A stretch of 64,000 nt of DNA from Proales similis. Lineage: Eukaryota; Rotifera; Eurotatoria; Ploima; Proalidae. Position numbers and translations under genes: made by a program. The notes under the pieces were generated by a model. The model saw nothing but the letters and a program-made list of their open reading frames with translations. It had not been told where the DNA came from and searched no databases. The stretch is from assembly GCA_019059635.1 (NCBI GenBank), contig JAGVRJ010000004.1:2046001-2110000 (forward strand), read 5' to 3'. Of the stretch, positions 10,450-19,911 are shown piece after piece (within the stretch, counting starts at the first letter, position 1; every line of letters starts with the position of its first letter).

Positions 10450-13400
10450 CAGCCGGGTTCATCATATTCCCAGACAGAATCGCGTCCTCCCACGCTGTTC
10501 TAATGGACGGATCTGGCAGAACTCGAACCTTGTCGGCGAGCTCGTAGAGCACACTTGCGCCCAGATCGTCGAACACTCTCACAAAGAACGAGATTCTGTG
10601 GCCATCACTGGCAGGGCCAGAAGGCAGCTGGGTAACGATCATCCCCGACGGATTGTAGTTCAACATGGTCGGATGCTTCTTGCCTGCGTAGCTGAACAGA
10701 TACTCGAACTTGGCCACACGGCCATCCTCGTCTCGCCAACCAAGACATCTGATCGCAAAGAAGGTGCTGAGCTCGACGCCTTCAGATGGCTCTATCGAAC
10801 AGTTTCCTCCAACCGGGGGCCGATTCACTTTGAAGATCATCGACGACTCGCCCACTGAGCCATTACTCGGAGTGACCGAGACACTCACTTTCCAGTATTG
10901 GACCTCAGGAAAGTCATCGAAAAGGGTTTGGCCTATCACTGGCTCAGTGCTGTTGGGTCCACTCACGTACAGCTCCTGATCGGCTATTTGAGTCCATGTG
11001 ATACTGTCCCAGTCGCCATCGCCTTTGTAGACTCTCAAGTCGAATACTTGATTTCCAGGATCACACCCACTCACACATGCGGTGTCCAAGGCGAGTGACG
11101 AAGTCGGATTGATGATCTGGAAAGACTTTGTTTGGTGACAAGTTCGATTGAAGCGGCAGCTGATCGACACAAGGGGCACTTGTGAGGCTGACTGAACATG
11201 AACCTGCACCTCTTGCTCAAACTCTCTTCCCTCATGCACAGTCACAAGCGTGAATCGATAGAACCGATTGCTCTGCAAGGCACCCGCCTTGATCACCAGA
11301 TGACTGCTGCTCTGCTCTTCGACATCTGCCGCTGTGAAACACTGTTCGCCGATAGGCCCTGGTACATGATGCACATTTGGACCGGAAATCACGCTGCTCA
11401 AGGTCAAATCCATTTCGAGTCCTGTCAGGTCAGAGCTTCCAACTTGACAGAAGAACGAATAGTTGAGACTTGAAGGACTGACGAGTTCATCAAGATCGAC
11501 AGAATGCAGTCCTGGATTCAGTTCAAGCGACTGTGCGTTTCCGATGTCAATCTGGATGGTTCCTTGTGGAAAAGCAGAGAAGAAAAGGTCAGAGGGTGCA
11601 ACCCTGATGAAAGCATTGGCTTCTCTTCTCTCTGTCTTGTCTATTCCTCCTTCCGCATAACTTATCTCAACGGAGAATGTCAACTCGTAAGTTCCATATG
11701 CAAGTGAGTTGGGTGGCAGGACCAGCTCTGATGTAAACGAGGACGAGTAATCTGTGAGGCCCACTTCCGTTTGCCTATCTCCCAATGTCGCATTCACTTG
11801 CCACATTCTCCACAGCCTTGTGTGGCTGAAAGGCAGCGTGCACTGGAACAAGACGAGTCCGTTCATGGTCAGCCAGTCAGATCTGGCAAATGTGGTAGCG
11901 AAGCTGAGATTCTGCTTGGCCTGGATGTTGACATCGGGTGGAGCACAAGAAGGCGGCCCAGTCACCGTCACCGTGTGGCTGACCTCTTCGTCCCTCAGCG
12001 GATGCTTCACCCGGATCACATAAGTGCCTGGCAGCACATAAGCCTTGCTCACTTCCAACACACTATTGATCGAGTCGAATGCCCGGGTAGAGCCGTCTCC
12101 GAACTCGACGAATATCGAATAGAGATCAAAGCAGGTGTAAGTAGCAATTACAATCGAATTGGCATCACTGGTTGTCACAGCGTCAGGAGCAGTGATTTCG
12201 ATCACAACATCTTTAGTTTTTATTTTTTTATTTTTCATTTCGGTATTTTGTTTCACTTGGCTTACCGTATTCAATATCGTATTGGATATAATGAACATTG
12301 ACCGAAAGGTTCAGATTATTTACCTCAATGAAATAAGTTCCGACCTGCTGGTGAATGATCGGAATCTCAATCGGGTCACTCAGAACCAAATATTCTTCTT
12401 GGCTTTCATCGTTGTAATTGAATCTCATCAAATAGGTGCGGCCGAACGTTCTCGGATAAGCAATGCAGCCTGTTCTGCGTCTCATGAATGACCTCGCAGG
12501 ACACTGAATGACCACGTCCCTTCCTGCGCCCAAGTTTTAATCAAAAGCTTAACTTTTTTGTTTCGAATGTTTACCATCAATCATATACATTGACCAGAAG
12601 CCATAACTTCCACACGTTCCTATATCAGCACATGGCTCGTTGCAAACACTATCTGCAGTCTTTGTTCGTATGTCCGGTTCTTTTGAACAAAAGCAGTATC
12701 TGAATGCACTGTAAAACAAAAATTCAAACAGCGGTAGCCTGAGCGTTTTTACTTGAATAAATTATTCGCCAAGGCCATATAAGCATTTAACGCCGAGCAA
12801 AACCTAATGCAAGTCTCGAGTTTGACGTCAACTTCGTTTAGAAATGCTTCGAAACCTCCGTAACTTTCAAAACATCCACTGTACACTACGGTCTGATTCC
12901 AGGGTGGGAGATCAATAGGCCCACGGCCTAGCAAGCTCTAGCAATTGCTTTAAACCAAATGAGAGAAGTTTGCTTACTGGTTAGATTAAGAAGGTTGCCG
13001 GTTTTGGACTCTTGTCCTCCACATATTTGCGATGGAGAATCGGAACAGGGTTCACTACATTCCGCTTGATTTGGACGATCTGAAGCCGTATCGAGAGAAT
13101 CAGTACATTCACAAGTGCTTGAGAAGAGAAGAAATAAAAGACTGAAGGCCGAATAGAGAAAATGATAAGGCCTACTCTCCCATTGAAAGCAGAGCGTAAG
13201 AAGCATTTCTGGAACTGCAAGCACTCACGCATGAGTCCACTGACACTAAACCAGACTCGTAGTATGTTGAGTTCAATGTGACGAAAAACTTGCAGCCAAG
13301 ACTTGCGTTGTTGTTTGCTTTACAAAATAAGCTTTAATTCGAGGCAATCAATGAATAAACAAGCTTCAGAGTTTGAAATTACCATCATAGACACTCATTG

Positions 13401-13848
13401 GGCTACGGTTTTCCCCACCGCACATCTGGGATGAATTACTCCCACAAGGCGTGTTGCAGAACGAATCAGAAATCTGAATGATTGGAACTAGAGTCATGGA
13501 TAATATGCATCCACAGCCATCTCTGACCGCCATCATCAATTTCTTTCAGACTGGAAGAGAACAGCAAACTTATGCTTTCCTTACCCGCTGAATAGATAGA
13601 CACTTTCAGCCTGGAAGATGGTGCACATTTCAATACATTTTTCATATGAATCCAAATAACCTGGATTACTCGAGGTGCCAAGCAAGCCATCATAATGGTC
13701 TTCATCAATCAGGTAGCACCCAACTTTGGTGTATTCTTCGTTTTGAACGAAATTCAGATTTCTGATTATTAGTCGCATGTGCGCATCTCTTACCGTGGGC
13801 TCGAACTAGTCCGAGGGTGATGATCGAGGAAAGCAGGAATGTGAGCAT
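10400..13848 (-). CDS. Polycystin gene A, 5' half: WSC-PKD-REJ ectodomain, truncated before GPS
   Basis: Exon 1 is 13848-13794 (MLTFLLSSIITLGLVRAH, a signal peptide) and exon 2 is 13735-13585. Six further small exons complete three WSC domains (conserved Cys plus CGG motifs) and a first Ig-like PKD module (RDVVIQCPARS). The long exon 12210-10400 encodes a PKD domain (VEFGDGSTRAF...PGTYVIRV) and REJ-like modules (GGNCSIEPSEG). Introns are about 55-60 nt and all splice phases agree with gene D. A deletion then shifts the frame, adding a short aberrant tail (GPVSKYHTLSKGYFTQ) before the stop. The product would be ~1,000 residues, secreted, lacking GPS, PLAT and channel. Gene B carries the identical lesion. 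All WSC exons are intact, so a soluble decoy-like product cannot be excluded. Confidence 0.75.
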
Positions 13849-13907
13849 TCTCTTTTGATTTGATTTTGAAACTTACAGGAAAGTGAACCTGCTCTATTAC
13901 ATGACAT

Positions 13908-13914
13908 TTTTATA
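13908..13914 (-). promoter_or_regulatory. Candidate TATA box of gene A
   Basis: TATAAAA on the minus strand lies 60 bp upstream of the gene A start codon. The same element stands at a similar distance in B (23370-23376) and C (34367-34373), which supports it. Confidence 0.5.
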
Positions 13915-14036
13915 ACCAGCTACATTTTTTTCGATGTATTAATTGGTCAATTAAAAGCTATCGAATCACTTGCCGCTGGTTATTAACCATTACCAATCAG
14001 TCTTGTTTTAATCGACAGAAGTCGAAAAGAAAATGC

Positions 14037-14390
14037 TCAAACTGACGCACGACTTAATTGTGCCTGTGAGCTTCATAACTTAGTTGTAGCTATGTAGCAG
14101 GAGAACGCACAAAATTGAATCAAAGAACGCTCCACAAGTCCAGGGTGCAGCATACTCAAAACGGGACGGGCAGCCGGAAGGGACGATGCTGGATTGCTGC
14201 ATCGTCGCTTTTCGAATTTATCGATTTGCGCCCGATTTCTCACCTTATTCCAAACGCTAGAAGAATCGGCTGCCTTGAAAAAAAATGATTGCCAATGAGT
14301 TTCACTTTTTAAATCATCATTTTCATTCGTGATTATTCGAGCTTGAATGGAGATTAAGATATTTTCATCAATCAAAGATTCATTCAGTTG
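14037..14390 (+). pseudogene. Degraded copy of receptor-gene upstream region and first codons
   Basis: This stretch closely matches 34930-35290, the region before and at the start of the intact receptor gene. It includes the blocks GTGAGCTTCATAACTTA and TAGCTATGTAGCAGGAG. At 14347 a start-like ATGGAGATTAAGATATTT resembles the receptor start but hits a stop after 17 codons. It stands head-to-head with gene A, exactly as the intact receptor stands to gene C, so it is a decayed receptor 5' end. Confidence 0.65.
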
Positions 14391-14840
14391 CAACCCGATT
14401 TGGCTTCGACAGTAATTGAACGGGCACATGCAATGGTGCGTGACGGCTTGCATAACTGCCAAATAATTCTTCTATAACGATTTGGCCAAGAGGAACAATA
14501 AGAGACGAGTTTGCGATTAGGACCACGGGCAAAGAACAATTGTTTGGAAAAACTGATTTCTAATGGTATTTTGTTCTGCCTAAGTAAAAGAAAAGCATGC
14601 GTGACAGTGCTTCTCAGCAGCCAATGACAATAAAGCAACCATGAACGCAGACCTGGATTGATCATAAAAATCAAACGAAATTAACAAAAATATTAGTCTA
14701 TTTGGTAAAATGGGATATGAACTGAAATGTGGAGTAAAACCTATTAAGTAGCTTGTTTCTAAAAGACTTTTGAGAATTATTTTGAAAAAGCCATTCAATT
14801 TGCGTTTTCACGATTTGGCCCTACTACGATGATTTTATTG

Positions 14841-14922
14841 GTTGAGAATGAAATCCAGAGCTCAGAATCCCAGAATCATCTCGATGCCGGTGAGAAGCGA
14901 TCTGCTCAGAGTGGCAAACCCT
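14841..14922 (-). pseudogene. Sliver of polycystin pore exon with internal deletion
   Basis: About 80 bp match two separate pieces of gene A's pore exon (around 7312-7335 and 7499-7545), joined with the ~160 bp between them missing. Orientation is the same as gene A. It matches the A form (G at the base equal to 7322) rather than the C form. It lies between two copies of the receptor upstream region. Confidence 0.6.
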
Positions 14923-15139
14923 GATTGGCAACAGAATATGCGAACCTTTTTACTACATCAAGCTTCGTTTCTCTTCTGTTTTCGCTCTTCAAATTTATCG
15001 ATTTTCATCCGATTTCACACCTTATTCCGAACGCGAGAAGAATCGGCTGCCTTGAAAAAAATGTTTGAATATTGAAATTCACTTTGGACGTTTACATCCT
15101 CCATTTTCGTTCGTGCTCGATCATTTCGACTCAGATTTG

Positions 15140-15892
15140 ATGGAAATTAAAATATTTTTGTTTGTTTGGTGGACGCTCTCAACCATCAAGGTTATTGAAT
15201 GCGGTCATTGTGTGGCCAACACAATCGCCTTGAGCTTCCAAAACGTACCCATGAATGAATATGAATGCGTGGATGCAGACGATTCCCAGCCATTGCGTTT
15301 CATGTCCAAAAACTTCTCTTTCGCCATCATGACAAGCAGCTTCCTTCTGAGCAGGACGCTGCGTCATGGCTTCAGTCCTATCGCCCAGTTCATGGTCATA
15401 TTCTCTTTCGTCTGGCTCGCCTTTGTCCAGCTCATGTATCTGGTCTACCAAGAAGACCTGATCGAGTTCAATACGCTTCTGCAAACCATGCAAACCGGCT
15501 TCGAGATGCTTCTGGGCAAGTTTGAGGTGCGTCGGATGATGAGCGCCAACTCTTTGTTTGCCCCAGTGATCCTTATTGCTTACAATCTGGTGGTTGTGTT
15601 CATCATCTTGAACATGTTCTTCACCATTTTGGACGACACATTCGCAGAAGTGCGTAATGATGTGCAGCCAAATGAGCTTGAAGTTGTGTCATTTATTGTC
15701 TCCCTGCTTCAATCCTACGCCAATAATATTGGCATCAAAACGCCTGCAGCAAACAAAAGACCAAAGCGAGTGCCCCATGCAGCAGAGCAACTCTTCTCGC
15801 GAATTGACCAACTGCTCTTGATTCTCGAAAGAGAAATTTTATTGTTTAATTTTTTCGCCCTCAATAACTTCAATTTTCTTCTAAACTCTTAG
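15140..15892 (+). CDS. Chimeric protein 1: receptor signal peptide fused to polycystin pore domain
   Basis: The start ATG 15140 matches the start of the receptor gene at 35254. Residues 1-66 are the receptor's signal peptide and N-terminus (MEIKIFLFVWWTL...), almost base for base. At about 15338 the sequence switches to the E/F-type polycystin pore exon (HGFSPIAQFM...). This contributes two membrane helices flanking the pore segment (EMLLGKFEVRR) and a C-terminal heptad-like stretch. The last 19 residues come from a former intron: the donor GTAATT of gene E is GAAATT here (15833), so translation runs to the TAG that forms the old acceptor. The frame stays open for 250 codons. The upstream region is a second copy of the receptor promoter. 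If expressed, it would be a secretory-pathway mini-pore fragment. It could be a non-functional fossil; the open frame may only reflect youth. Confidence 0.6.
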   Translation: MEIKIFLFVWWTLSTIKVIECGHCVANTIALSFQNVPMNEYECVDADDSQPLRFMSKNFSFAIMTSSFLLSRTLRHGFSPIAQFMVIFSFVWLAFVQLMYLVYQEDLIEFNTLLQTMQTGFEMLLGKFEVRRMMSANSLFAPVILIAYNLVVVFIILNMFFTILDDTFAEVRNDVQPNELEVVSFIVSLLQSYANNIGIKTPAANKRPKRVPHAAEQLFSRIDQLLLILEREILLFNFFALNNFNFLLNS

Positions 15893-15985
15893 CATTTCCG
15901 TGATCCTGGATTGAAGCACTTGCCAAAAGCAACCAGAGACACCTCGCTGAAAGAGAACACAGAGGAGCGAGATCTGAAAGAGTGA
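15893..15985 (+). pseudogene. Bypassed last exon of the chimera's polycystin parent
   Basis: Directly after an acceptor-like CTCTTAG, an open 30-codon stretch rich in charged residues ends at TGA 15983-15985. It occupies the place of gene E's short last exon (46425-46463). With the donor lost it can no longer be reached by the ancestral splice. The copy in unit 2 is at 25355-25447. Confidence 0.45.
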
Positions 15986-16170
15986 AACTCAACTTTCATT
16001 TAACTAACTCATCAAACAAGTCAAACAAACAAGTCTAATCATATAGCCTTTTCTTATGAATAAATCAGTAGTTGTTTTAACTCCCTATCTAATTGTGCTT
16101 ACGTTTTACCTGAAAAGCCTGTGTTCTAACTTTCAATGAGCAAATTTACCCTTCTTTATCGTGAGTTCTA
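15986..16170. other. Spacer after chimera 1
   Basis: The spacer is AT-rich, with a possible AATAAA near 16060. I recognise nothing else in it. Confidence 0.4.
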
Positions 16171-16330
16171 CCAACCGTGGCCAAGCTCTTGTACCCATTT
16201 AGTCTGCTGGAGAATTTAATCACCCTGCTCTGCCTTAACTCCATTTTTCTGCCCGAAATAAATCTTGGCTTTTACGTCCTGATGAGCCACGTCCAATATC
16301 AGTCAAGGAAGCTGAGAGCCAATAGAACGA
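16171..16330 (+). pseudogene. 3' end relic of a seven-transmembrane receptor gene
   Basis: The stretch aligns with the last ~160 bp of the receptor at 2-1411. Translation gives AKLLYPFSLLENLITLLCLN, against AKLLYSFSLLENLITLVCFN in the intact gene. It then degrades by small indels. It lies downstream of the chimera on the same strand, so receptor 5' and 3' ends flank the inserted polycystin piece. The copy in unit 2 is at 25633-25792. Confidence 0.65.
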
Positions 16331-16564
16331 ATGGAAAATCAATTGATGAGTAAAACGTATTGCGCCAACGGGCGACGCTTGTTTCAATGTGAAACTTGAT
16401 CTAGATGGATTAATTGGATTTTACTAGGTTGCAAGGGATCGAAAAAATAAGTGAATTTCTATTAAGGTAGCTGTATTCTGAATGTGTTGGATAATAAAAA
16501 TCTAAGAATAATATTTAAAAAAAAGGGCTTAAAAAAGACTTTTTGCCAAAACGGGTGCCTTACC
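16331..16564. other. Spacer between receptor relic and gene B
   Basis: AT-rich sequence with no recognised feature. It continues into the convergent 3' end of gene B. Confidence 0.4.
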
Positions 16565-19500
16565 TCAAAAATGAACTTCCTGAAAAGCCAAATAATGAAA
16601 CTTGGCGAGAAAACAAAAATTAATTAAGCTAACCTTGAAGTAGTTGGCCTCGATTCGTCTCAGCAGCAGATCCACCTTGTGATCGAGCTGGTCATACAAG
16701 GCATAGTCATCTGATTGAATTGGTCTTAAAATGGATTCAGCCTTGGATCCAAGACCAACATAGCTCCTCACTCGGTTGAGAATAAAATCCAGGAGCTCGA
16801 ACTTGTTGGCTTCCTCTTCGCTCTTGACCTCGGCGAAGATGTCCGTGATGATTGTGACGAACAGATTGACCACCACGAATATGATCATGACGTTGTAGGA
16901 GACCAAGACGATCGGAGTGAAGAACAAGCTGGCGGCCATGAGCGAGTCGGCCTCGAACTTGCCCAGAATCATCTCGATGCCGGTGAGAAGCGATCTGCTC
17001 AGAGTGGCAAACACGCCCAGTCGCTCGCAATAGATCAAATGCATGAACTGCACAAAGCCGAACCAGACGAAGAAGAAGAGCACGGAGAAATTGAGAAACT
17101 GCCTCAAGCCGCGACGCAGAGTGAGACCGAACAGAGATATGCGCCAGTTGAAGCTGAGCAGTCGCAGGAAGGTCAATGTGCCGAAGGCGGCCACAATGCC
17201 GAACGCCAGACTCAGCATCTCGTCCCAGTAGGCGAGCTTCTGCAGGTTGATGAACTCGGACTGTCGCCTGTTGAACTTGGCGGCCACTTGCTTGTAGGCG
17301 TAGAGACGATAGAGATACATGGCGAAGGCCGTCCAGGAGAAGGCGATCACTGTGAGCTGCACGTAGCTCCAGAACTGCTTCAAGTACTCGACTCCTCGAC
17401 GGGCGATAGAGACGAGCTCGGTGACGGTGCTGACAAACACGAACAAGAGATAGATAATCGAGATGATCAGAATGAAGGAGGAGGCGCCATGCTCGAACGT
17501 GGTCAGATTCATCGGACTGAGTCTAATGGATGGAATGATTGTTCCCGATGCCAAAAACTCGAACAGAACCATTCCGTGCATGAACAGGTCTGCGTTGGGG
17601 TTGAATAGGGCGAACTCGAGGAAGAGGGCTCGTGTGCGCCTGTCTATCCAGCCGGACTGCTCCAGAGAAGTGAGATTGGCCACGATCTCTGAGGCATTGC
17701 CTCGCATCTTGAAGACGTATCCACCTCCTGGGTAGCTGGTGTACAGTCCAGCATAGGGCAGACTGTCTATTTTATCAGAACTGGTGTATCTGAACGCATT
17801 TTCCAATCCTTCGGTCTCTGTTGCAGCCGTCGGGTCCAAGCTATCCCATCCGATGTCAAAATCTTGCTTTTCAACATTCGTAAAAGAAAGCTCCTGAAAG
17901 CAGAAGCCAATTGACTGTGGAAATGAGCTTGGCACTTGACATCCTCCTGCAGAAAGAGCGAAAGAAGATACGAAAAAGAAAGGAACTTGAGTTAGGTTAA
18001 GGATGAGGAAGTAAAGTTAAATGCAGCATTTACCATCTTGGACTCGGATTTGACGAAGTATTGGACTTTCGATGTGGTAGCTCACCATATCAGAAGCTGT
18101 TTGCTCATTTACTGGGTACAGCATGGGAATCGCCGTCTCGCTGAGCCACTGCCAGACATTCACAATCGAGGTGGCCTAGAAGTAATATTTAGCCGACAGG
18201 CTTATCTTTAAATTATGCATTTGAAAAAAACCTGATCCAAGTCCTCGATCGCCAGCTGGTTGGCTATCTGTGTTTGGTATGGGTGAGACCTTGAGTCACG
18301 AGTGGAATAGGAAACCACAAACAACATCCAAGTGAAGACTGCGTGAATGGCCAGTTGGACCAACAGTTTCTTTATCCTTTTCTCTTGCTCTCTCTTCAGT
18401 CTGTGACTCTCAAGCTCCTTTTCTGCGAATGCTCGCCTCAGTTCGAGACGGGACTCGAGGTCATAGGACACAAGAGACAGATCGCGCTTGATGAGCTCGA
18501 CTGATATTTGATTGTCGACTTGGTTCTTTTCGCGAGTCGACCTGAATATGGCCACAAAGAGGACGGCAGTGAGCGCCAGCTGCAGAGGCTGAGTGAGCAG
18601 AAGAGAGCTGAGAATGGAGAAAAGCAGCGACGTGAGCCACTTGGAGACCTTCTCGTCGCCGAATGTGATGCCTCTGATCACGATCAGGCTGAGACAGGCC
18701 ACTGCGGTGCAGAAGGACAGAACGTAAGCGATTATCTTGAACCACCAGGGAAAGCGTAGTGAGCCTGAGGGACACGAGAAGCAGCTGCTGCCTTTCTTCT
18801 TCTGTCCGTTCACTTGCCGAGGGCTGCTTCGACGGAAGATCTGCACCAGAATGAAGCAGGGCACAAACACGATCGCATTCGAGATGACGCCTATGCTGAT
18901 CTGTTCCGGAGTGAGAGTGAATGGTCCAACCTTGAGGGCGTTGGGATTGCTGGTCCTGTCCACGTCATAATATAGGATGTTGACAAGCATGCTCAGACAA
19001 AGAAGCACGAAGCAGCAGATCAGACGATCAAGGCGAGTGAAGGAGCTGTGAACTGGCCGGGCGACGAGAGAGAACCAGAGATGGCCGTCACTCAGACTGT
19101 GCTTGGTCTCTTTGCTCAGCAGATACTTGAACTGGCGCTTCTGCTCTTCTCCACAAACAGGCAGCAGACGGTCTATGCGTCCGTCGCCCTTGTCCACCGC
19201 CAGCCAGTCTTCGCAAATGAAGTAGAACTGCTCGCCCGTCTGGAGGTCATTGACCACAATGTACTTGAGATACCAAGACCCTGAGCTGCCTCTGCCAGAG
19301 TCGTCGTGCCAGATGCGCAGATAGAGCAAGCTGCCTAGAGGCTGGTACGATGAGATGAGGAATGAGTCCACAGATCCTCGATCGAACAGGCGCCTCTCTT
19401 TGTCTCTGAGTTGAATGACTGGCGTGTCAGATGAGTCTCCGGTCAGCACCACACTCACTCTGGACTTGGTTCCCGACCACAGTCGATTGCCTGTGAACAG

Positions 19501-19911
19501 AATCACTTCGTACAAGAACTTGTCGCCAGGTCTGTGCATCAGCGTCAGTCCGGCTTTCTTCTTGTCTCGCAAGTCTGCCAGTCTGCACACGACAGCGAGC
19601 AAGCAGAAGAGGACGACCAGAACAATCACTGTCGAGTAGATGAGCGGATTCTGCTCGTAAGAGGCGTTAGCGAAAGCCTCCTCAAACTGGATGTCGGGAG
19701 GAAGGACAACGAATCCACCGGCAAACTCGGTGAGATGCGAGGCCAAACACCAAGTACCGTTGGACCTGGACTCAGAGACAACCACACCATCAGACAGCCA
19801 GATCGGTCGAGCAGGATCAAGATAATAGCAGCCTGAGGCCACAACCCGGATGAGAAGAGCGTCACTGAGTGAAGTACCCTTTCGAGAGGGTATGATACTT
19901 GGATACTGGCC
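16565..19911 (-). pseudogene. Polycystin gene B, 3' half, out of frame with its 5' half
   Basis: This has the same organisation as the 3' half of gene A: GPS site, PLAT domain, transmembrane segments, TOP domain and pore. The part left of about 16784-17129 matches gene C, including the very short last exon (EVHF then stop at 16565). The part to the right matches gene A, except a C-like patch around 18105-18255. The 1,502 bp deletion junction is at 19911/19912. It is therefore a recombinant of A and C that inherited A's frame lesion. Its exons are open individually. Confidence 0.65.

Larger units (their letters stand above)
7322..16783. repeat. Tandem duplication, unit 1 (9,462 bp)
   Basis: All features in this unit recur exactly 9,462 bp further right (for example ORF ends 7103/16565 and 8746/18208, and chimeras 15140/24602). 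The predicted proteins are identical over most of the length. The left border is set by the first base (7322) where the copies start to agree with different paralogues. The unit holds gene A except its extreme 3' end, the receptor relics and chimera 1. Confidence 0.9.
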
